This document shows, one piece after another, positions 1 through 9,630 of a stretch of DNA of 64,000 nt; within the stretch, counting starts at the first letter, position 1, and each line of letters opens with the position of its first letter. The position numbers and the translations under genes are program-made. Origin of the DNA: Luteolibacter sp. LG18 (GTDB lineage Bacteria; Verrucomicrobiota; Verrucomicrobiia; Verrucomicrobiales; Akkermansiaceae); the NCBI RefSeq assembly GCF_036322585.1, contig NZ_AP024600.1:5146001-5210000 (forward strand), in the 5' to 3' direction. Under the pieces are notes generated by a model. That model saw only the letters and a program-made list of their open reading frames with translations. It made no database searches and had not been told where the DNA came from.

Positions 1-19
1 CTGAAATAACGAGCCCACT

Positions 20-120
20 CCCCGGCGTGGCGCGCGCCGGGGAAAGGCCGTGGAATCCTTCTGAAATTTCCGAGGGATTCCACACGAAGAGGTGGAGACC
101 GTCCGTGTGCGGTCTCCACC
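20..120 (+). promoter_or_regulatory. three tandem hairpins in the leader of the SGNH hydrolase gene
   Basis: Three perfect inverted repeats follow one another before the ATG at 124. The arms are CCCCGGCG (20-27) with CGCCGGGG (35-42), GTGGAATCC (50-58) with GGATTCCAC (75-83), and GGTGGAGACCG (91-101) with CGGTCTCCACC (110-120). The last hairpin ends three bases before the start codon and would cover the ribosome binding region. There is no T-run, so none is a standard terminator for an upstream gene. A folded 5' leader that limits translation is an inference. Confidence 0.45.
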
Positions 121-123
121 ACC

Positions 124-1383
124 ATGCGACCCCTTCTCCTTGCCATCATCGCGCTGACAGCGCCCGCGGTTTCCACGGGAGCGGAAGCGAATCCATCCGG
201 CTTCGCCCTCCAGGACGGCGATACCGTGGCCTTCCTGGGCGATAGCATCACCGCGGCCCGGAACTACTCGAAGATCGTCGAGGACTACACGCTGATGCGT
301 TTTCCGGAGCGGAAGATCCGGTTCCTCAATGTGGCCAGAGGCGGAGAAACCGCCCAAGCAGCCCTCGAGCGGCTCCAGAACGCCGTGCTCGACCAGCACG
401 TGACCGTCCTCACCGTCGCCTACGGCATCAATGACATCGGATGGGGCACCAAGGCCGATTCTGAACACGAGGCCGCCTATCTCGATGGCCTCGATAAGAT
501 CATCACCCGCTGCCAGGAAAAAGGCATCCGCGTCTTCATCTGCTCCGCCGCCATCACCTCCATCCCGCCGGACGAGGCGGAGAAAGGATTTCTCCAGCAA
601 ATGTGCGACAAAGGGCTGGCCCTCGCCAAGGAGCGGCACGCCGGGACCATCGATCTCATGCGCCCCATGCGCGAGGTCCAGCGGCGGGTGATCGCGGCGA
701 ATGCCAACGAAAAAGACCCCGCCAAACACACGCTGCTCCACACCCCGGACGGCGTGCATCTGAACGACCTCGGCCAAATGGCGATGGCCTGGGCCATGCT
801 CAAGGGCCTCGGAGCACCCGCCGATTCATCATCCGCCATGATGGATGCGCGTCTCGGCATGGTCGTACGCCAAGAGGCTTGCAAGATCGGCAATGTCGCC
901 ATGGCTCCGGACAGCTTCAAATTCACCCGCCTCGATGACCGGTTGCCCTTCAATCTCTCTCCGCTCTGGGTGCTGATGGGCTGGCACATCCCGCTCTCCG
1001 AGGATCTCAACCGCTACCAGCTCACGATCGCCGGCCTTTCCCCCGGCACTTATGAAATCACCGCCGATGGTCGCGGCATCGGCAAGTGGAACGAGCAGCA
1101 ATTGGCCAAGGGCATCAATATCGCCAGCGCCAGCGCGGTGCCCGGCGAACCCGGTGGCCCGTGGCAGATCCAGGGCCAGCTCACCGCCGCGCTGACAAAC
1201 GTGCGTGATGAACTCGAAGCCATTTCAGCCTCCGAATCCTCGCTGCTCCCGAAGGATTCCGGCAAGGAGGAGCTCATCGCCCGGACCCGGGCAATCGAAG
1301 GCGAGATCGTGGCGCTCCAGCGGGACATGGCCCGCCCGGTGCCGGTGGCGTTCGAAGTGAAAAAGACGGCGGCCAAAGAGTAA
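124..1383 (+). CDS. secreted SGNH/GDSL-family hydrolase
   Basis: This 419-residue protein is probably an exported esterase acting on acyl groups of polysaccharides. The first ~20 residues form a signal peptide (LLLAIIALTAPAVSTGA). The SGNH blocks are visible: LGDSI with nucleophile Ser41, the conserved Gly around 73, YGIND with Asn103, and DGVH with Asp209 and His212. The family hydrolyses ester bonds with this Ser-Asp-His arrangement. A C-terminal extension of about 200 residues is not part of the SGNH fold and ends in a helical, charged stretch; I cannot assign it. The next gene is another secreted esterase on the same strand. The substrate is not evident. Confidence 0.85.
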   Translation: MRPLLLAIIALTAPAVSTGAEANPSGFALQDGDTVAFLGDSITAARNYSKIVEDYTLMRFPERKIRFLNVARGGETAQAALERLQNAVLDQHVTVLTVAYGINDIGWGTKADSEHEAAYLDGLDKIITRCQEKGIRVFICSAAITSIPPDEAEKGFLQQMCDKGLALAKERHAGTIDLMRPMREVQRRVIAANANEKDPAKHTLLHTPDGVHLNDLGQMAMAWAMLKGLGAPADSSSAMMDARLGMVVRQEACKIGNVAMAPDSFKFTRLDDRLPFNLSPLWVLMGWHIPLSEDLNRYQLTIAGLSPGTYEITADGRGIGKWNEQQLAKGINIASASAVPGEPGGPWQIQGQLTAALTNVRDELEAISASESSLLPKDSGKEELIARTRAIEGEIVALQRDMARPVPVAFEVKKTAAKE

Positions 1384-1388
1384 CAACA

Positions 1389-1495
1389 GCGTGGCTGAAA
1401 GCTCTGCTTTCAGGATGTAGGGGGAAGCTCCAGCTTTCCCTCTTCGGGGATGAAATTCGCTTCCCCTCTGCCGAATTCCCTCTTGGCAGCCACGC
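1389..1495. repeat. nested inverted repeats between two esterase genes
   Basis: An outer inverted repeat, GCGTGGCTG (1389-1397) and CAGCCACGC (1487-1495), encloses two smaller palindromes: CTGAAAGC-TCT-GCTTTCAG at 1395-1413, and an imperfect one at 1422-1440 pairing GGGAAGCT with AGCTTTCCC. The 107-base block is intergenic and has the look of a REP-like or small non-coding palindromic element. Similar GAAGC/GCTTC palindromes occur at 9631 and 30204. No coding sequence is seen here. Confidence 0.45.
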
Positions 1496-1499
1496 ATAA

Positions 1500-2423
<924 letters not shown>

Positions 2424-2427
2424 GCCT

Positions 2428-3075
2428 TCAGGCGAGGAAGGGCTTCCCGACCAACGCCAGCAACTCCGCCAGCCCGTCCACGTGATGCCGCGCCGTGTCC
2501 GTGCGCGGCACGGCGGGCCGCAGCGTCTGCACCGTGGGAATCCCCAGCGCGTTCCCGGCCGCGATTTCGGAATCCGCGTTGTCCCCCACCACCAGCGCCT
2601 CCAGCGGCGCGATGCCGTGGCGGCGCAGGATCTCCTCGAACAGCCCCTTCTTCCCGATCCTCCCCGGCAGGTCCACCGCGTCGATGTGGATCTCCTTGAA
2701 GTAGCGGTCCAGCCCAAGAGCAGCCACCTTGCTGCGCTGCAACCCCTCGAACCCCGCCGTCACCAGAAACAGCGGCACAGGAAGCTCCGCCAGCAGGTGC
2801 AGGTCACCGTAGCCCGTCATCGGCACCGTCACCCGGATCGCCTGGTTCGCCTCCCACGCCGCGGCCCGCATCTCCTCGGGAAAGCCATGCTTCTCGAACA
2901 CGTGATCCAACGGCTGCCTCCAGCAATCGAACTCGATGGCCGCCAGCTCTCCCTCGGAAAAACGCCCGTGGTTCGTCCGCCGGATCGCCTCGAACAAGGG
3001 GTCAAGCAGCGCCCGCCCCGGCTCATCGGCGGCGGCCAGGCAATTGTCGAGGTCGAAGACGATCGCTTTCAGCAT
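2428..3075 (-). CDS. HAD-superfamily hydrolase (phosphatase)
   Basis: A 215-residue cytoplasmic HAD-type phosphohydrolase. Motif I is VFDLDN with nucleophile Asp8 and Asp10. The threonine motif is probably VTAGFEG near residue 105, the lysine motif lies in the GRIGKKGLF region, and motif IV is VVGDNADSE, where Mg2+ is bound. An all-helical cap sits between motifs I and II, as in subfamily I enzymes acting on small phosphorylated metabolites. It converges on the preceding esterase with only four bases between stop codons. The following minus-strand gene upstream is a secreted hydrolase. No specific substrate is implied. Confidence 0.85.
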   Translation of the reverse strand: MLKAIVFDLDNCLAAADEPGRALLDPLFEAIRRTNHGRFSEGELAAIEFDCWRQPLDHVFEKHGFPEEMRAAAWEANQAIRVTVPMTGYGDLHLLAELPVPLFLVTAGFEGLQRSKVAALGLDRYFKEIHIDAVDLPGRIGKKGLFEEILRRHGIAPLEALVVGDNADSEIAAGNALGIPTVQTLRPAVPRTDTARHHVDGLAELLALVGKPFLA

Positions 3076-3120
3076 GGCCGCACCATCGCCGCGATCAGGT
3101 ATTTCGCCAGCCCAGCCTGC

Positions 3121-4035
3121 TCACTTCACCGGAATCGGGGTCACCGGGATCTCCTCCGTCGCGCCCCGCAGGAAACGCCCGAGGAAGGCCGCCAACCGTT
3201 TGTTCAGCTCTTCGCTCGCGAAGCCATGCCCGCCGCCCTCGATTTTTTCCAGATACGAGCTCACCCCGGCCTTCTTCAGCCGCTCGTCCAACAACTCCGC
3301 CTGCGCGAACGGCACCAGCGGGTCCTTCGTCCCATGGGCCGTGAACACCGGCGGATCGCCCGCCGTGATGTAGGTCGCCGGAGAAGCCTGGCGCTGGAGC
3401 GTCAACCGGTCCTTGCCCGGCGGGAAAAGCTGGTCCTGCGGGTCGATCGCGTCCGCCCCTTTGAACATCTTGCCCTGCCACGTCATCGTCTCCAATTGCA
3501 CCGGCCCGAACCAATTCGCCACGCAACTCACCTTGCTGCTCACCGTGGGCTCGTGTCCGAGATCCCCCTCGAGCGTGCGGGTATCGCCATCCAATCCGAT
3601 CAACAGCGCCAGGTGCCCGCCCGCGGAAACACCCGTCGCCGCGAAACGGTCCGGATCCAGCCCATGCTCCTTCGCATGCGCGCGCAGGTAACGCACCGCC
3701 GCCTTGCAATCGTGGATCTGCGCCGGCCACGGCTGCTGGTCGGTAAAACGGTAGGCGACCGAGGCCGCGGCATAGTCACCGCCCGCCACCAGCCCCGGCA
3801 GCAGTTTCGCCCCCTCCGACTTGTCCCCGGCCCGCCACGCCCCGCCGTGGATGAAGATCACCAGCGGCAGCGGTTTGTCGTCCTTACGCTTCTCCGGAAG
3901 GTAAAGGTCCAGCATTTGGTGCGGATCGTCCGTATCCGCGTAGGCCAGATCCCTCGTTACCACCACCCCCGCTGGATCGGCGAAACAAGGCAGGACAAGC
4001 AACAGGTACGCGGGAACACCAGACCTCCGGAGCAT
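3121..4035 (-). CDS. secreted alpha/beta hydrolase (BD-FAE / Aes-like esterase)
   Basis: A 304-residue carboxylesterase-type hydrolase. ATG 4035 is preferred because it leaves a short signal peptide (MLRRSGVPAYLLLVLPCFA). The oxyanion-hole motif HGGAW is at 63-67, the nucleophile motif GVSAGG has Ser137, and Asp238 (HGTKDPLVP) and His270 (GGGHGF) complete the triad. This is the pattern of bifunctional acetylxylan/feruloyl esterases and their relatives. The gene diverges from the SASA-type esterase at 4160 across 124 bases, so the two may share a control region. It is one of four carbohydrate-esterase-like genes in the first 6.6 kb. Confidence 0.85.
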   Translation of the reverse strand: MLRRSGVPAYLLLVLPCFADPAGVVVTRDLAYADTDDPHQMLDLYLPEKRKDDKPLPLVIFIHGGAWRAGDKSEGAKLLPGLVAGGDYAAASVAYRFTDQQPWPAQIHDCKAAVRYLRAHAKEHGLDPDRFAATGVSAGGHLALLIGLDGDTRTLEGDLGHEPTVSSKVSCVANWFGPVQLETMTWQGKMFKGADAIDPQDQLFPPGKDRLTLQRQASPATYITAGDPPVFTAHGTKDPLVPFAQAELLDERLKKAGVSSYLEKIEGGGHGFASEELNKRLAAFLGRFLRGATEEIPVTPIPVK

Positions 4036-4159
4036 CCCGCATGCTCGGAAATCCTCCGTCCCGGGCAAGCGGGAACTTCCGGGTGGAAAAACCGCCGGAA
4101 TGGTTCACCTTCCGCGCCTCGTAGCCCGATCCCGCAAGCCACCGACCGTGCTCCCCGTC

Positions 4160-6568
4160 ATGTTTTTCCGGCTTCCCGCTTCTCCCATTCTCTTTCTCCT
4201 CATGTGGATCGCCTCGGCGACCGGGGTCCTGGCCGCCGGACCGCCGGTCAACCTGATCCCGCCATCAGTGCAGGACAGCGCGTCCATCGGCAACAAAATC
4301 ACCGCCAATCGCGGCCTGTGGAGCAATCTGCCGACCTACGGCTACCAATGGTTCATCAATGGAACCCCGCTGACTGGAGCCACCTCCCTGACCCTCACCG
4401 TACCGTCGGTCAGCGGCGTTCTCAAATGCCGCGTTTCCGCCACCAACCGGAGCGGCGGACCGGTGATCGCATGGACCGGCGATTGCGAGGTCCTCGATTC
4501 CGATACCCGGACGCGCCTTTCGAAAACCTCCGTGTCCAACCCGGACGCCCGGATCGAGCTCGATGAATTCACCCGCGCCGCCAAGGCCATGGGACTCTGG
4601 AGCCGCCTGATGTATGTGCCCTTCGGCACCAGGCACGGGGCCGGAGTGCCACTGGGAGGGGGCGGATATCCCACCTCCATTCCCGCCTCGAACCGGGTGG
4701 ACACCCCTTGGGTCATCACGGGCACGAGCTACGGGGAATACGGCACCTCGCTCGGTTACAGCATCGGCGGCCCCCAATCGCAGTACATCACGATGGGATT
4801 CCCCTACCGCCCCCAGGACAATGCCATGTTCGGCTGCCTGTTCCGGATCCCCGGCACACCACCCGCGGGCGGCATTTTCGGCGGCAACATGCCCTCCTAC
4901 GGCTCCCCCAATCTTCCCGGTTTGCTCCTCCAGACCTCCGCCGGCATGCCGGTGATGGGCTTCGCGCTCACCGCCGAGCGACCATCCGACGCGAACCGGA
5001 ACGTGATCTATGCTCCCCTGGTGCAAGAAGTCGCCAGTGGCTATGCCTCGGGCACGAGCGCCTATGATGGAGGAGACCAGTGCCTGACGGCCTCACCGGT
5101 ATCATCGCCGACGTTGACCCTGTCCTACCGGAGCATCGGCGAAGCACGGAAGCACGCGGTCCACAACGGCAAGGCCCTGCGGGATGCCCCCACCGTGTTT
5201 CCGCTGGCTTCATATGGCAGTCCGGCCAATTGGCGCATCGTTGGCCCTACGCTCGGTGGGCCCGATCCCGGCATCCAATATGGCTTCCTGATGCTCTACG
5301 GCACCAAACAGGAAATCGCCGCCCTCCCGCTGGAACAAATCCATGCCCTGCTCTGCTCCACCCTGCTGCGCAATATCGTGACTCCCATCGGAGTGCTCAC
5401 CACCGGCCAGAGCAACTCCACGATCCAAACCAGCGAGGCCGCCTTCGGCCGCCCAGATGGGGTGGGCGGGCTTCCCGGCATCACCGCCAACCAGCGTAAC
5501 GCCAGCTACGGGGGAACCCCCATTTCCAACTGGCTGGTCAACTCGCTGGCAGCCACGGCCAGCCTCGAACAAAACCGCAAGCTGAACTCCGAGGCCGCCT
5601 TCGCGACTCCCATCCGCGGATTGAGATACCTGGATTCGTGGCAAATCGGAAAGGACACGCTTCCCACCAACCCGATCGTCCGCGCCCATACCCGGAACCT
5701 GTTGATCTGGAATCAAGGCGAGAGCGACACGGAGTACCAATTCGAAGCATTCAGATATGAATTCCTTCTCCGCGCCCTCCTCGGCTTCCACAAGGCGGAT
5801 CGGGGAGACGACATGAGGACCATCCTTTGCCTGGTCGATTACGACCCGACCCTACGCACCTACCCCGCTTGCGGAGACTTCACCCTCAGCGGCCTGACCG
5901 GCCCCGGAGCAGCCGCCAACGGCCACTACGTGATCACCTCCACCCAGGATAAATACGACTACTTCTTCCCCTACCAGTGGACGAACGGCTCCTGCGTTCT
6001 CCGGAAGGAAGGCAGGAACTGGGTGCTGCGCATGGACGGGCAGGCGATCGCCACCAGCACCGGTCCCACCCGCGAACACCCCGAGCTTGCCACCGGATGG
6101 ACCCTCGCCAACGGCGGTGGTCTTCCGACATTCAGCGAATCCCGCACCGGCAACATCGAAAGGGTGCGGCAGGCCATCCGCAACGTGGCCGCATCCGATC
6201 CGGACCGCATCCGCACCATCGACACCCGCGATTTCCCCCGCACGGTGGCGGGCGACAGTGTCCACTGGTATGGCTCGGATGGCAGCTTCTCGCCCGCTCT
6301 TCCGATCTACGGCGCACGCGTCCGGAACATCGTCGCCGATCCCACTTTCTGGGGTGCGCCGCGGCTCGCAGGCATCGCTCCGGTCACCGTGGGGATCACA
6401 CGCGTCAACCTGCAAGGAGCTCCCTCGACTTCATACCGCATCCAGCGCTCCACGAACCTGAGCACCTGGACCACCTTGGGATCAGCCGTCACGGACAGCA
6501 GCGGACATATCGACTACCTCGACGAGGAGGCCCCCGAAGAGCAAGCCTTCTACCGGCTCAGCCTTTGA
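4160..6568 (+). CDS. large secreted SASA/CE6-type esterase with C-terminal module
   Basis: An 802-residue exported multidomain protein. ATG 4160 gives a signal peptide (LFLLMWIASATGVLAA). Residues ~30-105 look like an Ig-like domain, and ~110-400 a region with no clear assignment. From ~410 a sialate-O-acetylesterase-like (SASA/CE6) catalytic domain follows: GQSN with Ser418, WNQGESD near 517, and DSVH with Asp699 and His702. The last ~45 residues (YRIQRSTNLSTW through FYRL) match the short C-terminal module common on secreted verrucomicrobial proteins. The likely role is deacetylation of polysaccharide. A long insertion within the catalytic domain (~590-650) is unusual for the family. Confidence 0.75.
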   Translation: MFFRLPASPILFLLMWIASATGVLAAGPPVNLIPPSVQDSASIGNKITANRGLWSNLPTYGYQWFINGTPLTGATSLTLTVPSVSGVLKCRVSATNRSGGPVIAWTGDCEVLDSDTRTRLSKTSVSNPDARIELDEFTRAAKAMGLWSRLMYVPFGTRHGAGVPLGGGGYPTSIPASNRVDTPWVITGTSYGEYGTSLGYSIGGPQSQYITMGFPYRPQDNAMFGCLFRIPGTPPAGGIFGGNMPSYGSPNLPGLLLQTSAGMPVMGFALTAERPSDANRNVIYAPLVQEVASGYASGTSAYDGGDQCLTASPVSSPTLTLSYRSIGEARKHAVHNGKALRDAPTVFPLASYGSPANWRIVGPTLGGPDPGIQYGFLMLYGTKQEIAALPLEQIHALLCSTLLRNIVTPIGVLTTGQSNSTIQTSEAAFGRPDGVGGLPGITANQRNASYGGTPISNWLVNSLAATASLEQNRKLNSEAAFATPIRGLRYLDSWQIGKDTLPTNPIVRAHTRNLLIWNQGESDTEYQFEAFRYEFLLRALLGFHKADRGDDMRTILCLVDYDPTLRTYPACGDFTLSGLTGPGAAANGHYVITSTQDKYDYFFPYQWTNGSCVLRKEGRNWVLRMDGQAIATSTGPTREHPELATGWTLANGGGLPTFSESRTGNIERVRQAIRNVAASDPDRIRTIDTRDFPRTVAGDSVHWYGSDGSFSPALPIYGARVRNIVADPTFWGAPRLAGIAPVTVGITRVNLQGAPSTSYRIQRSTNLSTWTTLGSAVTDSSGHIDYLDEEAPEEQAFYRLSL

Positions 6569-6666
6569 TCCGGGTTTCATTTTCGTGATGACGGCATTTC
6601 ACACCCGCCCGTGGTGATTTCGCTCCGTCGCGGCGGCGATCCGGGGCTACAGTCGCCCCACGCTTC

Positions 6667-7338
6667 ATGACCTCCGCCGATGGCCAACTGATCCTCTTCA
6701 CGCTCGGCACCGCCGGGCTGGCGGTGATCGGGTCGCTGCCGGCGGGGCTGGCGGTCGGCTGGTGGCTGGCACGGAAGGACTGGCCCGGCAAATCTTGGGT
6801 CGAGACCTTCCTCACCTTACCGCTGGTGATGCCTCCCGTAGCCACCGGCCTGATCCTGCTGAAACTCTTCGGGCGGCGCGGCCCGCTCGGCGGCTGGTTG
6901 GAGAAAACCTGCGGCATTCCCATCGTGTTCACGTGGAAGGCGGTGGTGATCGCCCTCGCGGTGATGTCCTTCCCCCTTCTGGTCCGCTGCATCCGCACCG
7001 CCTTCGAGGAAATCCCGCGCCATCTGGAGGAAGCCGCCGCCACGCTGAGCAAAACCCCGTGGCAGGTGTTCTACCGGGTCAGCATCCCCCTCGCCCGCCG
7101 CGGGATCCTCGGCGGGATCGTGCTGGCGTTCGCCCGGGCCTTGGGGGAATTCGGGGCCACGGTCATGGTCGCGGGCTTGATTCCCGGGGTGACGGAAACT
7201 CTGCCGCTGGCCATCTACCGCAGTTTCCAGACCGGGGACGACTCCCGCGCCTGGCTGCTGGCGGGGATTTCCGCCCTGATCGCCTTCCTCGCGGTATGGA
7301 TCTCCAATCGCCTCACCCGCACCCGCGGATTGATCTGA
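6667..7338 (+). CDS. modB: molybdate ABC transporter permease, ModB-like (orphan)
   Basis: A 223-residue inner-membrane permease of the molybdate/sulfate transporter family. It has about five transmembrane segments, the conserved LPLVMPPVATGL segment, and the EAA loop (EEAAATLSKTPWQVFYRVSIPL), followed by ARALGEFGATVMVAG, which is typical of ModB. ModB works with the binding protein ModA and the ATPase ModC. Neither is adjacent: the gene lies between an esterase and a lipoprotein. Oxyanion import is known for the family; molybdate rather than tungstate or sulfate is inferred from similarity. Partners are presumably elsewhere in the genome. Confidence 0.85.
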   Translation: MTSADGQLILFTLGTAGLAVIGSLPAGLAVGWWLARKDWPGKSWVETFLTLPLVMPPVATGLILLKLFGRRGPLGGWLEKTCGIPIVFTWKAVVIALAVMSFPLLVRCIRTAFEEIPRHLEEAAATLSKTPWQVFYRVSIPLARRGILGGIVLAFARALGEFGATVMVAGLIPGVTETLPLAIYRSFQTGDDSRAWLLAGISALIAFLAVWISNRLTRTRGLI

Positions 7339-7351
7339 GCACCGGCGAATC

Positions 7352-7368
7352 CCGCCAGCGGCGGTTTT
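7352..7368 (+). terminator. weak terminator-like hairpin after modB
   Basis: CCGCC (7352-7356) pairs with GGCGG (7360-7364) and is followed directly by TTTT (7365-7368), 14 bases after the ModB stop. The stem is short, so confidence is low. Confidence 0.35.
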
Positions 7369-7453
7369 ACCCATGGGATCCCGGCCCGCCGACATTCCGT
7401 GTTGTCAAGCGGCCCCCGCGTTCCTAGGTTCCCGTCCCGTTCCCGACCCGTCG

Positions 7454-7825
7454 ATGCGTGCCCTGCTCCTACTTCCCTGCCTGCTGGTGACCTCCTGTGC
7501 CCTGTTCAAGAAAGGCACCGGCGAGTCCGCGGCCAAGCCCGGCGTGATCATCTACCAGGCTCCGAAGGAGTATCAGACCAAGGAAAACATGTATCTGCCG
7601 GACGGCACTCCGGCGAAGCCCGCCCAGGCCGCCGCGGACAATTCCCTGCCCGCCATGGGCCCGGCTCCAATGAAGCCCGTGCCCACTGCCGACACCACCG
7701 GCTTCCGCACCCCGGATATCACCAGCAAGCTTCCCGAGGACAAGGAGTTCCGCGGCAGCTCTGCAGCCCAGAAGGCCGGCAACAACCAGGGCGTGATCGC
7801 CAAGCCGCCGACCTCAAACGAGTGA
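7454..7825 (+). CDS. small lipoprotein of unknown function
   Basis: A 123-residue predicted lipoprotein. The ATG at 7454 is chosen because it places a basic residue, a hydrophobic stretch and the lipobox LLVTSC at the N-terminus, so Cys16 would be lipidated. The mature part is low-complexity, rich in Pro, Ala, Lys and Gly, and has no domain I recognise. It is likely disordered and anchored to a membrane. It lies alone between ModB and an RNA methyltransferase on the same strand. Confidence 0.7.
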   Translation: MRALLLLPCLLVTSCALFKKGTGESAAKPGVIIYQAPKEYQTKENMYLPDGTPAKPAQAAADNSLPAMGPAPMKPVPTADTTGFRTPDITSKLPEDKEFRGSSAAQKAGNNQGVIAKPPTSNE

Positions 7826-7913
7826 TTTCCGCCTCAGGGAGGCGCTTTCCGTTTCCCGTGCTGGCCATTCGCGGCGTCACCGCCTACGAACCGCCGCCCG
7901 TTCCCGCCCTGCC

Positions 7914-9128
7914 ATGCCCCGCCCGCCGAAAAAATTCGTCCCTACCCCCTTCGAGTATCATCAGGAGATCGAGCTGAAAATCGATGCACTGAGTAACCTC
8001 GGCCAAGGACTCGGACGGATCGATGGCTGGGTGGTGTTCGTCCCCTTCTGCTTGCCGGGCGAAACGGTGAAGGCCCGCGTTTACCGCAATGACAAGAACT
8101 GCTCCCACGCGGATCTCGTCGAGGTGATCGAAAAGGCTCCGGAACGCGCCGAACCCGCCTGCCCGCTCTTCGGAGACTGTGGCGGCTGCCAGTACCAGCA
8201 CCTCACCTACGACGCCCAGCTCGCATGGAAAACCCGCCAGGTGGGCGAGCTGATGAAACACATGGCCAGCGTCACCTTCCCGGTGAATCCCTGCCACGGC
8301 TCGCCAAAGCTCTGGAACTACCGCTCGAAGATCACCCCGCACTTCGCCCCGCCCCGCGAGGGCACGATCGGCGAGATCGGTTTCCTCGCGGTGGGCCGCC
8401 GGTCCCAACTCGTGGATGTGCCGCAGTGCCCGATCGCGATGGACACCATCAACGAGGCCCTACCGGAACTCCGTGCCGACATCCGCGCCCAGGCGAAGTC
8501 CTTCAAACGCGGTGCCACCCTCCTGATCCGCGCCACCGAGGGCCACATCGAGACCAACCCGAAAGCAGTGGTCACCGAGAAAGTCGGCGACGTGTCCTTC
8601 GATTTCCTCGCCGGGGACTTCTTCCAGAACAATCCCTACATCCTGCCCGAGTTCACCGGCCACGTGGCGGAGAAAGCCAAGGCGGGCGGCACGAAATACC
8701 TCGTCGACGCCTACTGCGGCTCCGGCCTGTTCGCCCTCACCTTGGCGAAGCATTTCGACAAGGTCGCGGGCGTGGAGGTCTCCGAGACCGCCGCCGAGTG
8801 GGCCCAGCGGAATGCCACCAAGAACGGCATCACCAACGCCACTTTCCTCGCCGCCAGCGCCGAGGCCATCTTCGCGCAGATCGACTTCCCCGCGAATGAG
8901 ACGGCGGTGGTGATCGACCCGCCGCGCAAGGGCTGCACCCGCGAGTTCCTCGACCAGCTCGCCGCCTTCGCTCCGGCCCGCGTCGTCTACGTCTCCTGCG
9001 ACCCCGCCACCCAGGTGCGCGACCTCGCCATCATGCAGGAGCAGGGCTTCAAGCTGGAAGACGTCCAGCCCTTCGACCTCTTCCCGCACACCCGCCACCT
9101 GGAGTGCGTGATGACGTTCGTGCGGTGA
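7914..9128 (+). CDS. class I SAM-dependent RNA uracil-C5 methyltransferase (RlmD/TrmA family)
   Basis: A 404-residue enzyme of the TrmA/RlmC/RlmD family, which methylates C5 of uridine in 23S rRNA or tRNA. Residues ~14-75 form a TRAM-like OB fold. A cysteine cluster that could bind an Fe-S centre is visible (CPLFGDCGGCQYQH plus CPIAM). The methyltransferase domain shows DFFQNNP, the SAM motif DAYCGSGLFAL, DPPRKG, and the catalytic YVSCDPAT with its nucleophile Cys, ending in FPHTRHLE. All key elements are present and the length is normal. Which uridine is modified cannot be told from sequence alone. Confidence 0.9.
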   Translation: MPRPPKKFVPTPFEYHQEIELKIDALSNLGQGLGRIDGWVVFVPFCLPGETVKARVYRNDKNCSHADLVEVIEKAPERAEPACPLFGDCGGCQYQHLTYDAQLAWKTRQVGELMKHMASVTFPVNPCHGSPKLWNYRSKITPHFAPPREGTIGEIGFLAVGRRSQLVDVPQCPIAMDTINEALPELRADIRAQAKSFKRGATLLIRATEGHIETNPKAVVTEKVGDVSFDFLAGDFFQNNPYILPEFTGHVAEKAKAGGTKYLVDAYCGSGLFALTLAKHFDKVAGVEVSETAAEWAQRNATKNGITNATFLAASAEAIFAQIDFPANETAVVIDPPRKGCTREFLDQLAAFAPARVVYVSCDPATQVRDLAIMQEQGFKLEDVQPFDLFPHTRHLECVMTFVR

Positions 9129-9180
9129 TGCGCTCGTTTTTCCCCACAGCTTCATCGGCTATTCACACAATTCGTGTGTG

Positions 9181-9609
9181 ATGGGCCACATGAAACCGGG
9201 AAGACACAAGCTCACCCTCGTTACCGGACTCACCGTACTACTCACCCTTCCATGGTGGCTACAAGCCGTCCGGGCAATTCGGCTGGAGTGGCTGGCCCGT
9301 TCGCTGACCGCTACCGAGGAAGCCGCCCTGCTGGCATCGAAACAAATGGATTTCGACTCCGGTGCTCCAGCCCCGGTGATCTCGCTCGCAGGTTCCTTCC
9401 CGCGACAACGTGGCATCATCCGTTTCCGCGATGGAGGTCATGTGCGGTTTGCGTTCTCAAGCCATCCCGGAGTGGCCGTGTTCGTGGGAGGGAACTACCA
9501 CCGAATCGTCTCCAGCAATGGATGGTGCTGTGAGGTCCAGCTCCCCGTCGTGGAAAACCTGGCACATCTGGACCAGATGCTGGATCGAATGCAGGAACCC
9601 TTGGAATAA
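9181..9609 (+). CDS. hypothetical protein with N-terminal membrane segment
   Basis: A 142-residue protein that I do not recognise. A single hydrophobic segment near the N-terminus (LTLVTGLTVLLTLPWWLQAV) suggests a membrane anchor or signal. The rest has mixed composition with a possible beta-rich region (GIIRFRDGGHVRFAF) and the sequence NGWCCEVQLP. Starts at GTG 9178, ATG 9181 and ATG 9190 are all possible, and none has an obvious ribosome binding site. It follows the RNA methyltransferase on the same strand after 52 bases. Confidence 0.55.
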   Translation: MGHMKPGRHKLTLVTGLTVLLTLPWWLQAVRAIRLEWLARSLTATEEAALLASKQMDFDSGAPAPVISLAGSFPRQRGIIRFRDGGHVRFAFSSHPGVAVFVGGNYHRIVSSNGWCCEVQLPVVENLAHLDQMLDRMQEPLE

Positions 9610-9630
9610 GGCCCTGGACATTCCCAGCCT

